A stretch of 64,000 nucleotides of DNA. Origin: Rahnella sp. AA. Its GTDB lineage: Bacteria > Pseudomonadota > Gammaproteobacteria > Enterobacterales > Enterobacteriaceae. The notes under the pieces are model-generated. The model saw only the letters and a program-made list of their open reading frames with translations, had not been told where the DNA came from and searched no databases. The position numbers were made by a program, and so were the translations under genes. The stretch is taken from positions 24,001 through 88,000 of the forward strand of contig NZ_PITQ01000016.1 of the NCBI RefSeq assembly GCF_002834385.1, written 5' to 3'. Shown here piece by piece: positions 21,834 to 31,454 of the stretch. How positions within the stretch are numbered: the first letter of the stretch is position 1; every line of letters begins with the position of its first letter.

Positions 21834-22580
21834 ATGGCTGATTGGGTGACGGGAAAAATCAAAAAAGTTGAACACTGGACGGACAATTTGTTCAGCATCA
21901 CGGTCAATGCGCCAGTCGACTCTTTTACCGCAGGCCAGTTTGCCAAACTCTCCCTGGAAATCGACGGCGAACGCGTTCAGCGTGCGTATTCCTACGTTAA
22001 TCCGCCTTCCAGCAGCGACCTGGAATTTTATCTGGTCAACGTACCGGAAGGAAAACTCAGCCCACGCCTGCATGTGATGCAGCCCGGTGACGAAATTCAT
22101 GTCACAAAAGAAGCCGCCGGCTTTTTCGTGATTGATGAAGTTCCTGAGTGTGACACGCTTTGGATGCTGGCAACCGGTACCGCCATCGGGCCTTATCTGT
22201 CAATTTTGCAGGAAGGAGCCGGTCTGGAGCGTTTTAAAAATATCGCACTGGTCCACGCCGCCCGCTTTGCTGCCGATCTCAGCTATTTACCGCTGATGCA
22301 GCAATTGCAGCAGCGTTATGAGGGTAAACTGCATATTCAGACCGTCGTCAGCCGTGAAGAAATTTCAGGCTCGCTGACCGGTCGTGTCCCGGCGCTGATT
22401 GAAAATGGCACGCTGGAAGCGGCTGTCGGCCTGAAGATGAACGCGGACGACAGCCACATCATGCTCTGCGGAAATCCGCAAATGGTCCGCGATACCCAGC
22501 AGGTGCTGAAAGACCTGCACGGCATGCGCAAACATCTCAAACGCAAACCGGGCCATATGACCAGCGAGCACTACTGGTAA
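21834..22580 (+). CDS. fpr: Ferredoxin/flavodoxin-NADP+ reductase
   Basis: FAD enzyme that moves electrons from NADPH to flavodoxin or ferredoxin, supporting reductive activation of radical enzymes and the oxidative stress response. The 248-residue protein has the FAD motif RVQRAYSYVNPP (about 50-61), the NADP-binding segment TLWMLATGTAIGPYLSIL (about 109-126), and the CGNPQMVRDTQQ and C-terminal EHYW signature, with the aromatic terminus stacking on FAD as in subclass I reductases. I chose ATG 21834 (family start MADWVTGKI, GGGAG upstream) over the longer frame from 21804. SoxRS control is known in Escherichia; I did not identify a soxbox here. Confidence 0.97.
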   Translation: MADWVTGKIKKVEHWTDNLFSITVNAPVDSFTAGQFAKLSLEIDGERVQRAYSYVNPPSSSDLEFYLVNVPEGKLSPRLHVMQPGDEIHVTKEAAGFFVIDEVPECDTLWMLATGTAIGPYLSILQEGAGLERFKNIALVHAARFAADLSYLPLMQQLQQRYEGKLHIQTVVSREEISGSLTGRVPALIENGTLEAAVGLKMNADDSHIMLCGNPQMVRDTQQVLKDLHGMRKHLKRKPGHMTSEHYW

Positions 22581-22581
22581 G

Positions 22582-23010
22582 TTATGCAGATTTAAATCTG
22601 ACGTCTTCCGGTTCCGGGCCAAAACGATTTGTGCCCGGTGTACCGACGAAAGCGCCGCAATCGATAATCAGCATGATGAAAATCACCGAGGGCACCAGCC
22701 GTCCTAATACCCAACTCCACGTCTGAGGTACCGCGGCTGCCCAGTTACCTGCCACCAGCACCCACGCCAGCACAAACAACAACGCCCACCAGGCCGACTT
22801 ATTGCGGTCATGTAACCGTTTCACCAGCACTGCCGCCGTAGGCCACAATAAAACCACCAACGCGAAACCGGCAGTCTGATAGGTAATCCAAAGCTGTGAG
22901 GCGAAGAAGAAATCGGCGACCATCAGAATCAGCCAACTCATCATCCAGAACCAAAAATCGCGGCGGCCCAGGCGGCCATTAAAAGAAAACAGTGCGTGCT
23001 GTAACGTCAT
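22582..23010 (-). CDS. yiiR: DUF805 family inner membrane protein
   Basis: Homologue of the uncharacterised Escherichia YiiR. The 142-residue protein begins MTLQHALFSFNGRLGRRDFW, the DUF805 signature (FxGRxxRxxFW), and has about four hydrophobic segments (LILMVADFFFASQL, TAGFALVVLLWPTAAVLVKRLHDR, WWALLFVLAWVLVAGNW, LVPSVIFIMLIIDCG). It ends in the cytoplasmic GTPGTNRFGPEP motif typical of the family. The true start is 23010; the longer frame to 23364 overlaps yiiQ on the other strand. It is convergent with fpr (one base between stops) and divergent from yiiQ, the same neighbourhood as in Escherichia. Function unknown. Confidence 0.88.
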   Translation of the reverse strand: MTLQHALFSFNGRLGRRDFWFWMMSWLILMVADFFFASQLWITYQTAGFALVVLLWPTAAVLVKRLHDRNKSAWWALLFVLAWVLVAGNWAAAVPQTWSWVLGRLVPSVIFIMLIIDCGAFVGTPGTNRFGPEPEDVRFKSA

Positions 23011-23167
23011 TGACCGTCGGTTCCCTAAAAACGATGAGAGGAAAATGTTAAAACATGGCGAGTGTACCCGATGCGCCGTAGCCGCGAGAATGTTTACGCA
23101 CTCCTTTTGACATTGCCCCCCGATCACCGCTTTAATCGGTCTGTTGAAACAAAATAAGAAACGCCCT

Positions 23168-23773
23168 ATGACTGTTGCTAAATCGATTTTACAGCTGGCC
23201 CTGCCCGTATTACTGATCCTCGCGGGCCAGAATGCCGCATTTGCCGACCCGCCAACTGACCATTCCGGGGCAGAAGAAATGCCGAAAGCCCCGTATCTGC
23301 TGGCAGGCGCACCGACCTTTGAAACCACGCTGATTAACTTCCGCGCCAAATACAATGAAGCCAATCCGACCCAGCAAATTGGTGAATTCCGCGCAATCAG
23401 TGAATCAGCCAGCAGTTCGCTGACCCGTGCAGCCAGTAAGATTAACGAAAATCTTTATGCTTCCACCGCGCTGGAGAAAGGCACCGGTAAAATCAAAACG
23501 CTGCAAATTACCTATTTGCCGATCCAGGGCCCTGAAGAAAAAGCGGCCCGCACACTCGCGATCGGCTATATGGCAAACCTGATGCGCCAGTTTGACGCCA
23601 CACTGACGCCGCCACAAAGCGTGGCGAGAGTGACGTCATTGATAGAAAAAGGCAAAGGGCAACAGTTTTATAAGCAGGAAGTAGGCTCCGTTCGTTATGT
23701 GATTTCAGACAATGGCGAAAAAGGCCTGACATTTGCCGTTGAGCCGGTAAAACTGGCGCTGGCTGAGCCCTGA
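23168..23773 (+). CDS. yiiQ: DUF1454 family periplasmic protein YiiQ
   Basis: Uncharacterised conserved exported protein. The 201-residue product has a Sec signal peptide (MTVAKSILQLALPVLLILAGQNAAFA, cleavage expected after AFA). Then come the family core blocks APYLLAGAPTFETTLINFRAKYN, SLTRAASKINENLYASTALE, YLPIQGPEEKAA and YVISDNGEKGLTFAVEPVKLAL. The ATG at 23168 gives a normal signal peptide; the TTG at 23144 adds eight residues and is less likely. It lies upstream of tpiA, as in Escherichia, separated by 127 bases holding the tpiA promoter. Confidence 0.9.
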   Translation: MTVAKSILQLALPVLLILAGQNAAFADPPTDHSGAEEMPKAPYLLAGAPTFETTLINFRAKYNEANPTQQIGEFRAISESASSSLTRAASKINENLYASTALEKGTGKIKTLQITYLPIQGPEEKAARTLAIGYMANLMRQFDATLTPPQSVARVTSLIEKGKGQQFYKQEVGSVRYVISDNGEKGLTFAVEPVKLALAEP

Positions 23774-23867
23774 GATGACGGTTTTTAATGACAAAAAGCA
23801 AAGCCTTTATGCCCAATGATCTCTATACTGTTGCACAGGTAATCTGCTTGTTTGGCAGAAATTTTAA

Positions 23868-24668
<801 letters not shown>

Positions 24669-24687
24669 GCCTGTTTCTTCTGAGCAC

Positions 24688-24716
24688 AAAAAACCCCGGC
24701 ATGCCGGGGTTTTTTA
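24688..24716. terminator. Bidirectional terminator between tpiA and sbp
   Basis: CCCCGGC / GCCGGGG with an AT loop, flanked by six A residues on the left and six T residues on the right. Confidence 0.93.
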
Positions 24717-24732
24717 TTGCCTGAAAGCAGGA

Positions 24733-25722
24733 TTAACGCTTGGTGATTTGGTCGAAAATGCCGTCCGTCGCAAAGTGATCTTTCTGCGCCTGAGCCCAGG
24801 TTCCTGCAACGTCACCAATAGTAAACAGTTTCAGTTTAGGGAATTCAGCATCGAATTTCTTCTCAACGGCCGGATCACGCGGACGATAGTAGTTTTCAGC
24901 CGCAATAGTCTGCCCTTCCGGTGAATACAGGTATTTCAGATACGCTTGCGCCACATCGCGTGTACCACGCTTATCAACCACTTTATCCACCACAGAAACC
25001 GTTGGTTCTGCCAGGATCGATTCGCTTGGGGTCACGATTTCAAACTTATCTTTGCCGACTTCTTTGGTTGCCAACAGAGCTTCGTTTTCCCACGCAATCA
25101 GCACATCACCAATACCGCGTTCCACAAAGGTATTTGTCGCGCCACGGGCACCGGAATCCAGCACTTCCACATTTTTATACAGCGCTTTCACGAAGTCCTG
25201 AGCCTTCGCTTTGTCATTGTTGTTGTGATGCAGGGCATAGCCCCATGCTGCCAGATAGTTCCAGCGCGCGCCGCCTGACGTTTTAGGATTCGGCGTGATA
25301 ATTGATACGCCCGGTTTGATCAAATCATTCCAGTCGTGAATTTGTTTCGGGTTACCTTTACGTACCAGAAATACGATCGTCGAGGTATAAGGCGCAGAGT
25401 TGTCGGGCAGCCGGGTGATCCAGTTTTTATCGATACGACCACGTTCAGCGATTGCATCCACGTCATACGCCAGTGCCAGCGTCACAACATCCGCTTCAAT
25501 ACCGTTAATGACTGATGTCGCCTGCTTACCTGAACCGCCATGTGACTGCCGGACTGTCACGGTATCGCCGGTTTTACCCTGCCAGTATTTGCTGAACGCT
25601 TTGTTGTATTGTTCATATAATTCACGGGTTGGATCATACGACACGTTCAGAATCTGAATATCTTTGGCAATCGCCCCTGTTGCCACCAACAGTAATCCCA
25701 AACCTACAGCCCATTTACGCAT
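24733..25722 (-). CDS. sbp: Periplasmic sulfate-binding protein
   Basis: Captures sulfate in the periplasm for the CysTWA ABC importer, at the head of cysteine synthesis. The 329-residue precursor has a signal peptide ([19 protein letters not shown], cleaved before KDIQ). The mature part matches the family through [55 protein letters not shown] and [17 protein letters not shown]. The ATG at 25722 has GGGAG eight bases upstream; the GTG one codon earlier is disfavoured. It is monocistronic by position. CysB control is expected from family knowledge; no site was identified. Confidence 0.97.
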   Translation of the reverse strand: MRKWAVGLGLLLVATGAIAKDIQILNVSYDPTRELYEQYNKAFSKYWQGKTGDTVTVRQSHGGSGKQATSVINGIEADVVTLALAYDVDAIAERGRIDKNWITRLPDNSAPYTSTIVFLVRKGNPKQIHDWNDLIKPGVSIITPNPKTSGGARWNYLAAWGYALHHNNNDKAKAQDFVKALYKNVEVLDSGARGATNTFVERGIGDVLIAWENEALLATKEVGKDKFEIVTPSESILAEPTVSVVDKVVDKRGTRDVAQAYLKYLYSPEGQTIAAENYYRPRDPAVEKKFDAEFPKLKLFTIGDVAGTWAQAQKDHFATDGIFDQITKR

Positions 25723-25858
25723 CACACTTTCTCCCGAAAAATAGTTTCTATGGATTTCATTTATTTGTTCAGATGGATAGAGCCTGCCAGATAAAAATGA
25801 AACACATAAAGAATAAAAGGTTTTTTTCTATTACTTTCTGGAATAAACAGAAATGTGG

Positions 25859-25885
25859 CAAAAAAAACCTCCCGTTAAGGAGGTT
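25859..25885 (-). terminator. Terminator of pfkA
   Basis: Seven-bp stem AACCTCC / GGAGGTT with a six-base loop. On the minus strand it is followed by at least seven T residues. It lies 25 bases after the pfkA stop. Confidence 0.9.
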
Positions 25886-25910
25886 GTTATATTCAGGCAG
25901 AAAGCTGTTT

Positions 25911-26897
25911 TTAGAACAGTTTTTTGGCAGTGTCGTACCAGTCTTCTTTGAACTTACTTTTCTTATTCTCTGGTGAAATACACACGGAGATCAGTTCGTG
26001 GACCATTTTCTCGTTTTGAACACCCACGCAGAAACCACCCTGGCTGTAGTCACGGCCTTCTTCGATCAGCAAATCAACCGCATAAGCGCCCATGCGGGAC
26101 GCTAAAATACGGTCATAAGCCACCGGCGCACCACCACGCTGAATGTGGCCCAGTACGGTGCCACGGGTTTCACGACAGGTTTCTTTCTCGATGTATTTAG
26201 CCAGCTCATCGATATCGTCTAACTTTTCAGTGATGGCGACGATAGCGTGCTTTTTACCTTTTGCGATACCAGCTTTGATTTCAGCAACCAGGTCATCACG
26301 TTTGAATTCAACTTCAGGAATAGCGATAAATTCGCAACCACCGGCAATTGCCGCAGCCAGAGTCAAATCGCCGCAGTAACGCCCCATCACTTCAACGATA
26401 GAGATACGCTGATGTGAAGAAGAGGTATCACGCAGGCGGTCGATAGCTTCGACCACGGTACCCAGTGCGGTGAAGAAACCGATGGTGTAGTCAGTACCGG
26501 CAACGTCGTTGTCGATGGTACCTGGCAGGCCGATACAACGGATGCCACCTTCTTTGGTCAGCAGGTCTGCACCGGCATAAGAACCGTCACCGCCGATAAC
26601 GACGAGGCCGTCGATACCACGTTCTTTCAGGTTCTGCAGAGCAACTTTACGCATGTCCGGATCGCGGAATTCAGGGAAACGCGCTGAACCCAGGAAAGTC
26701 CCGCCGCGGTTGATCATGTCTGAAACGCTGTAGCGATCCAGTTTGCGCATGCGATTCTCATACATGCCGAGGTAGCCATCTTCAATACCGTAAACTTCCA
26801 AATCTGCTGATAATGCGGAACGGACAACGCCACGGATCGCAGCATTCATGCCTGGGGCATCGCCACCACTTGTCAGTACACCAATTTTTTTGATCAT
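25911..26897 (-). CDS. pfkA: 6-phosphofructokinase isozyme I
   Basis: Main glycolytic phosphofructokinase, allosterically activated by ADP and inhibited by PEP. The 328-residue protein starts [23 protein letters not shown] (ATP-binding GGD) and has [33 protein letters not shown] (catalytic Asp near residue 127), [13 protein letters not shown] and [15 protein letters not shown]. It is about eight residues longer at the C-terminus than the Escherichia enzyme. The ATG at 26897 has AGAGGT upstream. In Escherichia fieF lies between cpxP and pfkA; here the two are direct neighbours. A Cra-like site lies 125 bases upstream. Confidence 0.98.
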   Translation of the reverse strand: MIKKIGVLTSGGDAPGMNAAIRGVVRSALSADLEVYGIEDGYLGMYENRMRKLDRYSVSDMINRGGTFLGSARFPEFRDPDMRKVALQNLKERGIDGLVVIGGDGSYAGADLLTKEGGIRCIGLPGTIDNDVAGTDYTIGFFTALGTVVEAIDRLRDTSSSHQRISIVEVMGRYCGDLTLAAAIAGGCEFIAIPEVEFKRDDLVAEIKAGIAKGKKHAIVAITEKLDDIDELAKYIEKETCRETRGTVLGHIQRGGAPVAYDRILASRMGAYAVDLLIEEGRDYSQGGFCVGVQNEKMVHELISVCISPENKKSKFKEDWYDTAKKLF

Positions 26898-27177
26898 GAC
26901 TACCTCTGAACTTGTAGATGCAATTTCTTAAGAATCTGGAGCTTGCCTGTTGGGCGAATTGTAACTTATGTTGCCAAAGGGCTTATCAGCGTTTGAGCCT
27001 ATAGTATAACAAAACACCGGAGCTGAATTGATTCAAGTCAGCAAGAATACGCATACACGGCTCTGTACTTCGCAATTTACTGATTCATACGGCTTTTACA
27101 AGATATTTCCAGTTCGTTACGGACAGATTTCCACCTTGTTAATTTCCAGTTTTGTGAAATGATCCCAAATTGCGGAC
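26898..27177. other. cpxP-pfkA intergenic region (pfkA promoter)
   Basis: 280 bases. On the minus strand TATACT (complement of 27003-27008) is a plausible pfkA -10, and the Cra-like palindrome at 27022-27037 lies where the -35 would be. I saw no other signal; the cpxP/CpxQ terminator bounds it on the right. Confidence 0.5.
27022..27037. promoter_or_regulatory. Candidate Cra (FruR) operator upstream of pfkA
   Basis: GCTGAATTGATTCAAG differs at few positions from the Cra consensus (GCTGAAACGTTTCA type, with T/C changes in the core). Escherichia pfkA is a known Cra target. It overlaps the expected pfkA promoter. Confidence 0.5.
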
Positions 27178-27203
27178 AAAAAAAACCCCACCTTTCGGTG
27201 GGG
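27178..27203 (-). terminator. Terminator of cpxP and CpxQ
   Basis: Seven-bp stem CCCCACC / GGTGGGG with a TTTC loop. On the minus strand it is followed by eight T residues, the Hfq-binding tail of CpxQ. Confidence 0.93.
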
Positions 27204-27235
27204 GAAGACAGGGATGGTGTCTATGGCAAGGAAAA
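27178..27235 (-). ncRNA. cpxQ: CpxQ small RNA from the cpxP 3' UTR
   Basis: On the minus strand the 3' UTR of cpxP reads TTTTCCTTGCCATAGACACC and continues CATCCCTGTCTTCC into a GGTGGGG hairpin and T8. This reproduces the known enterobacterial CpxQ (about 58 nt, released from cpxP mRNA by RNase E) almost base for base up to the hairpin loop, which differs. CpxQ binds Hfq and represses envelope mRNAs during Cpx stress. The 5' end is placed by analogy with the known processing site. Conservation of a noncoding stretch against a variable loop is strong evidence of function. Confidence 0.88.
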
Positions 27236-27244
27236 ACAGGGATC

Positions 27245-27754
27245 TTACTCGGTCGTGCTGGTACTACTCGTCTTCTGGGCAGAAGGGGGTTGTAATCCAG
27301 AAAGCTGCGCCTGCATCTCTTTCATGCGTTGCTCGTGCTTCTGGTTCAATACATTTTTTTGCTCAGGGGACAGAAGATTAAACATCTGGTTGCGGATCCG
27401 GGCCATTTCCACCTGGCGATCCACCTGCTCCTGAGCCATCAATTCGGCCTGAGCCCTTACAGCAGCCTGATCAAATTTTTCAGCGGTCACCAGCCTGTGC
27501 ATGGTTTCCATCTGTTCTACATTTACATGAGGCAAATCTTTACGAGCCTGATGCATCAGGTCACGCATTTGCTGGCGCTGTTGTTCTGTCAGATTCACAC
27601 CGTCAAACAGTGTGTTGCGTTCCTGAGGCTTATCCAACAACGTGCTATCATGTTCTGCTGGCATCGCCGACACTGGTTTTGCGCCATCTGCTAAAACGAC
27701 ACCTGAACTCAGCGTCAGAAGCGTGGCCAAACCAAATGAAGCTGCCTTAAACAT
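27245..27754 (-). CDS. cpxP: Periplasmic Cpx regulator/chaperone CpxP
   Basis: Periplasmic protein that damps CpxA signalling and escorts misfolded proteins to DegP. The 169-residue precursor has a signal peptide ([22 protein letters not shown]). The mature chain is mostly helical with the two paired LTxxQ-type motifs of the Spy/CpxP family: [18 protein letters not shown] (about 54-71) and [17 protein letters not shown] (about 127-143). It ends in a Ser/Thr-rich tail. ATG 27754 has AGGAG at good spacing. It is divergent from cpxRA with a perfect CpxR box between them, and its 3' UTR encodes CpxQ. Confidence 0.95.
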   Translation of the reverse strand: MFKAASFGLATLLTLSSGVVLADGAKPVSAMPAEHDSTLLDKPQERNTLFDGVNLTEQQRQQMRDLMHQARKDLPHVNVEQMETMHRLVTAEKFDQAAVRAQAELMAQEQVDRQVEMARIRNQMFNLLSPEQKNVLNQKHEQRMKEMQAQLSGLQPPSAQKTSSTSTTE

Positions 27755-27838
27755 CACATACTCCTAAAGTCTTTATCGCTCATCGCGAATCATTGAAAAG
27801 CAGTCTAAACCTGCTGCTGCAAACAAGCGTCAGTGCTT

Positions 27839-27853
27839 GTAAAAGTACGTAAA
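27839..27853. promoter_or_regulatory. CpxR box between cpxP and cpxRA
   Basis: GTAAA-AGTAC-GTAAA, an exact match to the GTAAA-N5-GTAAA CpxR consensus. It lies 85 bases from the cpxP start and 53 from cpxR, positioned to activate cpxP strongly and autoactivate cpxRA. Confidence 0.92.
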
Positions 27854-27905
27854 GTCATGGAATAGCGGCAATTGATGACGTATTTTGCGTCTAGAGGTAA
27901 ATACA

Positions 27906-28607
27906 ATGAATAAAATTTTGTTAGTTGATGATGACCGTGAACTGACTTCACTTTTGAAAGAATTGCTCGAAATGGAAGGCTTTAATGTTGTGGTTGCTTA
28001 CGACGGTGAGCAGGCATTAGAGAAAATCGATAATACCATCGACCTTTTGTTGCTTGACGTCATGATGCCGAAGAAAAACGGCATTGAAACCCTTAAAGAA
28101 TTACGCCAGCGCCATCAGACGCCAGTGATCATGCTGACCGCCCGTGGCAGTGAATTAGACCGTGTTCTCGGCCTCGAACTGGGTGCGGATGACTATCTGC
28201 CTAAACCGTTTAACGACCGTGAACTGGTTGCGCGTATCCGCGCCATGTTGCGCCGTTCCAACTGGAGCGAACAGCAACAAACCAATGAGAACAATGGTTC
28301 ACCTACGCTGGAAGTCGATGGTCTGCAGCTTAACCCAGGCCGCCAGGAAGCCAGTTTTAATGGTGAAGCTCTGGATTTAACCGGTACCGAATTTACCTTG
28401 CTGTATTTACTGGCAAAACATCTCGGACAGGTCGTTTCACGCGAGCATCTGAGCCAGGAAGTTTTGGGCAAGCGTCTGACGCCGTTTGACCGTGCTATCG
28501 ATATGCATATTTCTAATTTACGCCGGAAATTGCCCGATCGTCAGGACGGACATCCGTGGTTTAAAACCTTGCGCGGACGTGGTTATCTGATGGTTTCTGC
28601 TTCATGA
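27906..28607 (+). CDS. cpxR: Response regulator CpxR
   Basis: OmpR/PhoB-family transcription factor of the envelope stress response. The 233-residue protein has a receiver domain with the acidic pocket VDDDRE (residues 7-12), phospho-acceptor Asp51 in LLLLDVMMPKKNG, Thr in MLTARG and Lys in YLPKPFNDRELVARIRAML. A C-terminal winged helix follows (LDLTGTEFTLLYLLAKHLGQVVSREHLSQEVLGKRL, ISNLRRKL, TLRGRGYLM). The ATG at 27906 follows GAGGTAA. It overlaps cpxA by four bases (ATGA). Confidence 0.98.
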   Translation: MNKILLVDDDRELTSLLKELLEMEGFNVVVAYDGEQALEKIDNTIDLLLLDVMMPKKNGIETLKELRQRHQTPVIMLTARGSELDRVLGLELGADDYLPKPFNDRELVARIRAMLRRSNWSEQQQTNENNGSPTLEVDGLQLNPGRQEASFNGEALDLTGTEFTLLYLLAKHLGQVVSREHLSQEVLGKRLTPFDRAIDMHISNLRRKLPDRQDGHPWFKTLRGRGYLMVSAS

Positions 28608-29974
28608 TAAACAGCCTTACGGCACGTATTTTTGCCATTTTTTGGTTCACATTAGCGCTGGTGCTGATGTTGGTATTGATGGTGCCGAAACTCGATTCAC
28701 GCCAGATTACGCCGTTGCTCGATAACGAACAGCGGCAAGGCCTGATGATTGAACAACATGTCGAAGCCGAACTCGCCACCGATCCTGCCAATGACCTGAT
28801 GTGGTGGCGCAGGCTGTTCCGCGCTATCGATAAGTGGGCTCCGCCGGGCCAGCGCCTGTTGCTGGTCACCAGCGAAGGCCGCGTCATCGGGGCTCAGCGT
28901 AATGAAATGCAGATTGTGCGTAACTTCATCGGTCAGTCTGATAACTCCGATCGCCCTAAGAAAAAGAAATATGGCCGCGTTGAAATGGTGGGGCCATTTT
29001 CTGTTCGTGACGGCGAAGACAACTATCAGCTTTACCTGATGCGTCCGGCCAGCAGCTCTCAATCTGATTTTATCAATCTGATGTTTGACCGCCCGCTTCT
29101 TCTGCTCATCGTCACAATGCTCATCAGCGCACCACTTCTGCTCTGGCTGGCGTGGAGTCTGGCGAAACCTGCCCGTAAGTTGAAAAACGCTGCAGATGAC
29201 GTTGCACGGGGAAATCTCAAACAACACCCTGAACTTGAATCCGGACCACAGGAATTCCTGGCGACCGGCGCCAGTTTCAACCAGATGGTCAGCGCGCTTG
29301 AACGCATGGTGACCGCGCAACAACGGCTAATTTCGGATATCTCACATGAACTTCGGACTCCGCTGACGCGTCTTCAGCTGGCAACCGCGCTGATGCGTCG
29401 TCGCCACGGTGAAGGCAAAGAGTTGCAGCGCATCGAGAACGAGGCGCAGCGTCTGGACGGCATGATTAATGACCTGCTGGTGTTATCGCGCAGCCAGCAC
29501 AAAAATGAGCTATCGCGGGAAACCCTGAAAGCCAACGAATTGTGGGCTGGCGTGATTGATGATGCTCAGTTTGAAGCTGAGCAAATGGGCAAAACCCTTG
29601 AAGTGACCTCGCCTCCTGGCCCGTGGAAACTCATCGGTAATGCGGCTGCGCTCGACAGTGCGCTGGAAAATATTGTGCGTAACGCCCTGCGCTATTCACA
29701 TCATCACATCGCGCTGAACTTCGCTCATGACAACGAAGGTATCACCATCACCGTGGATGACGACGGCCCAGGTGTCAGTGAAGAAGATCGCGAACAGATT
29801 TTCCGTCCGTTCTACCGGACTGATGAAGCGCGCGATCGTGAATCAGGCGGCACAGGCCTGGGGCTGGCGATTGTGGATACCGCCGTTCAGCAGCACAGAG
29901 GCAAGGTTAAAGCCGAAGACAGCCCGCTGGGTGGCCTTCGTTTGATTATCTGGCTGCCGCTGCACCAGCGTTGA
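28604..29974 (+). CDS. cpxA: Sensor histidine kinase CpxA
   Basis: Inner-membrane sensor kinase/phosphatase that phosphorylates CpxR when envelope proteins misfold. The 456-residue protein has an N-terminal membrane helix (about 6-28), a periplasmic sensor domain (about 30-163), a second helix ([20 protein letters not shown]), a HAMP linker (about 183-235), and a dimerisation/phospho-acceptor domain with His in [17 protein letters not shown] (about residue 247). The ATPase domain follows ([12 protein letters not shown] box, [22 protein letters not shown]1/F boxes, [11 protein letters not shown]2). The start overlaps the cpxR stop by ATGA, implying translational coupling. Confidence 0.98.
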   Translation: MINSLTARIFAIFWFTLALVLMLVLMVPKLDSRQITPLLDNEQRQGLMIEQHVEAELATDPANDLMWWRRLFRAIDKWAPPGQRLLLVTSEGRVIGAQRNEMQIVRNFIGQSDNSDRPKKKKYGRVEMVGPFSVRDGEDNYQLYLMRPASSSQSDFINLMFDRPLLLLIVTMLISAPLLLWLAWSLAKPARKLKNAADDVARGNLKQHPELESGPQEFLATGASFNQMVSALERMVTAQQRLISDISHELRTPLTRLQLATALMRRRHGEGKELQRIENEAQRLDGMINDLLVLSRSQHKNELSRETLKANELWAGVIDDAQFEAEQMGKTLEVTSPPGPWKLIGNAAALDSALENIVRNALRYSHHHIALNFAHDNEGITITVDDDGPGVSEEDREQIFRPFYRTDEARDRESGGTGLGLAIVDTAVQQHRGKVKAEDSPLGGLRLIIWLPLHQR

Positions 29975-30011
29975 GTTTCTGCTATTCTGCGTCCCTCTAT
30001 CAGGGGGACGC

Positions 30012-30485
30012 ATGCTTAACATCGTTTTATTTGAACCAGAAATCCCGCCAAATACCGGCAATATTATCCGCTTGTGTGCCAACACCGGATGTCAGCTCCA
30101 CCTTATCGAACCACTGGGTTTCGGCTGGGACGATAAGCGCCTGCGCCGTGCCGGGCTCGATTATCACGAGTTCGCTCACATCAAACACCACGCAAACTAC
30201 GACGCTTTTCTCAGCAGCGAAAATCCACAGCGCCTGTTCGCCTTAACCACTAAAGGCACACCCGCTCACAGCGCCGTAAGCTATCAGGACAATGATTTCC
30301 TGCTGTTCGGCCCGGAAACGCGCGGCCTGCCCGCTACAATCCTGGATGCACTGCCTGCCAGACATAAAATCCGTATTCCGATGCTCGCAGAAAGCCGCAG
30401 CATGAACCTGTCGAATGCTGTTTCTGTGGTGGTTTACGAGGCCTGGCGCCAGCTGGGATATCCGGGTGCCTTACTCAAAGAGTAA
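30012..30485 (+). CDS. trmL: tRNA (cytidine/uridine-34 2'-O)-methyltransferase
   Basis: SPOUT-class SAM enzyme that methylates the ribose at wobble position 34 of tRNA-Leu isoacceptors. The 157-residue protein has [21 protein letters not shown] at the N-terminus, FGPETRGLP and [28 protein letters not shown], the residues that form the trefoil-knot SAM site. It starts at ATG 30012 after a GGGGGA site, 37 bases past cpxA. In Escherichia cpxA and trmL are far apart, so this junction is a lineage marker. It is convergent with cysE. Confidence 0.96.
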   Translation: MLNIVLFEPEIPPNTGNIIRLCANTGCQLHLIEPLGFGWDDKRLRRAGLDYHEFAHIKHHANYDAFLSSENPQRLFALTTKGTPAHSAVSYQDNDFLLFGPETRGLPATILDALPARHKIRIPMLAESRSMNLSNAVSVVVYEAWRQLGYPGALLKE

Positions 30486-30510
30486 ACCGGAAGAGAAAAA
30501 ATGAAGTGAA

Positions 30511-30536
30511 CGATGGCATGCAAGAACATGCCATCG
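30511..30536. terminator. Palindrome between trmL and cysE, possible terminator
   Basis: Perfect 10-bp inverted repeat CGATGGCATG / CATGCCATCG with a six-base loop, in the 59-base gap between convergent stops. On the minus strand a T-rich stretch follows about ten bases later; on the plus strand none does. Confidence 0.5.
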
Positions 30537-30544
30537 GAAATCTG

Positions 30545-31366
30545 TCAGATACCGTCGCCGAATTCAAAACCCTGCGCGATACCGTTGAAGTGCTGATCCA
30601 TATCCATTGAAGGTCGTTCGCTTTCTGGTCGCCCGACGATGCGTGCAGGGACGCCTGCCGCCGTGGTGTGAGCCGGAACAGACTGTAATACCACCGAACC
30701 CGCCCCGATTTTTGCCCCTGCACCGACTTCGATATTGCCGAGGATTTTCGCGCCCGCACCAATCATCACGCCTTCACGAATTTTCGGATGGCGGTCACCG
30801 ACGGTTTTACCGGTCCCCCCGAGCGTGACCGATTGAAGAATCGACACATCGTTTTCGACTACGGCCGTTTCACCGATGACAATACCGGTGGCGTGGTCAA
30901 ACATGATGCCGCAACCAATGCGCGCCGCCGGGTGAATATCCACGCCGAAGGAGACAGAAATCTGGTTCTGGAAATAAATCGCCAGCGCTTTGCGATCCTG
31001 CTTCCACAGCCAGTTACCGATGCGGTAAGCCTGAAGCGCATGGAAACCTTTGAGGTAAAGCAATGGTGTGGAGAATTTGTCGACCGCCGCATCACGCTGA
31101 TGTACCGCCAGAATATCGCGGGCAGCGGAGAGGATCATTTGCTCGTCGTTGCGGTAGGCTTCTTCGACCACTTCACGAATCGCCATCGCCGGCATGATTG
31201 GGTTGCCCAGCTTGTTAGCCAGAATGTAGCTCAGCGCGCTGCCCAGCGTTTCATGTTTGAGTAACGTCGCGTGGAAAAAGCTGGCCAGCATCGGTTCACA
31301 CTCAGCCAGTGCTCTCGCCTCTGATTTAATGTTATTCCAGACCAGTTCTAATTCTTCTAACGACAT
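30545..31366 (-). CDS. cysE: Serine O-acetyltransferase
   Basis: Makes O-acetylserine from serine and acetyl-CoA, the committed and feedback-inhibited step of cysteine synthesis. The 273-residue protein has an N-terminal helical domain and a C-terminal left-handed beta-helix of hexapeptide repeats (from VDIHPAARIGCGIMFDHATGIVIGE to VGAGAKIGAGSVVLQ), with catalytic His in FDHATG and Asp/His in GDRHPKI. The C-terminal tail SMDMDQHFNGIAQGFEFGDGI is where CysE contacts CysK and senses cysteine. ATG 31366 was chosen over the preceding GTG. It follows gpsA but a hairpin-T terminator lies between them. Confidence 0.97.
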   Translation of the reverse strand: MSLEELELVWNNIKSEARALAECEPMLASFFHATLLKHETLGSALSYILANKLGNPIMPAMAIREVVEEAYRNDEQMILSAARDILAVHQRDAAVDKFSTPLLYLKGFHALQAYRIGNWLWKQDRKALAIYFQNQISVSFGVDIHPAARIGCGIMFDHATGIVIGETAVVENDVSILQSVTLGGTGKTVGDRHPKIREGVMIGAGAKILGNIEVGAGAKIGAGSVVLQSVPAHTTAAGVPARIVGRPESERPSMDMDQHFNGIAQGFEFGDGI

Positions 31367-31397
31367 CACTTTTCCTTACGACTTAGCAGGTTTTGAT

Positions 31398-31437
31398 AAT
31401 AAAAAGCCGCCCTGTCGGGAGACCCAACAAGGTGGCT
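31398..31437 (-). terminator. Hairpin terminator between gpsA and cysE
   Basis: Outer stem AGCCGCC / GGTGGCT (one G-T pair) and inner stem TGT-GGG / CCC-ACA. On the minus strand it is followed by TTTTTATTA. It lies 17 bases after the gpsA stop, inside the secB-gpsA-cysE cluster, so cysE may be expressed partly from its own promoter. Confidence 0.75.
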
Positions 31438-31454
31438 ATGCTTCATGTCGCCTT

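Noticed and set aside
27159-27434. 91-codon plus-strand frame over cpxP and CpxQ
   Set aside because: Begins in the terminator and runs antisense to cpxP; Cys/Trp-rich shadow.
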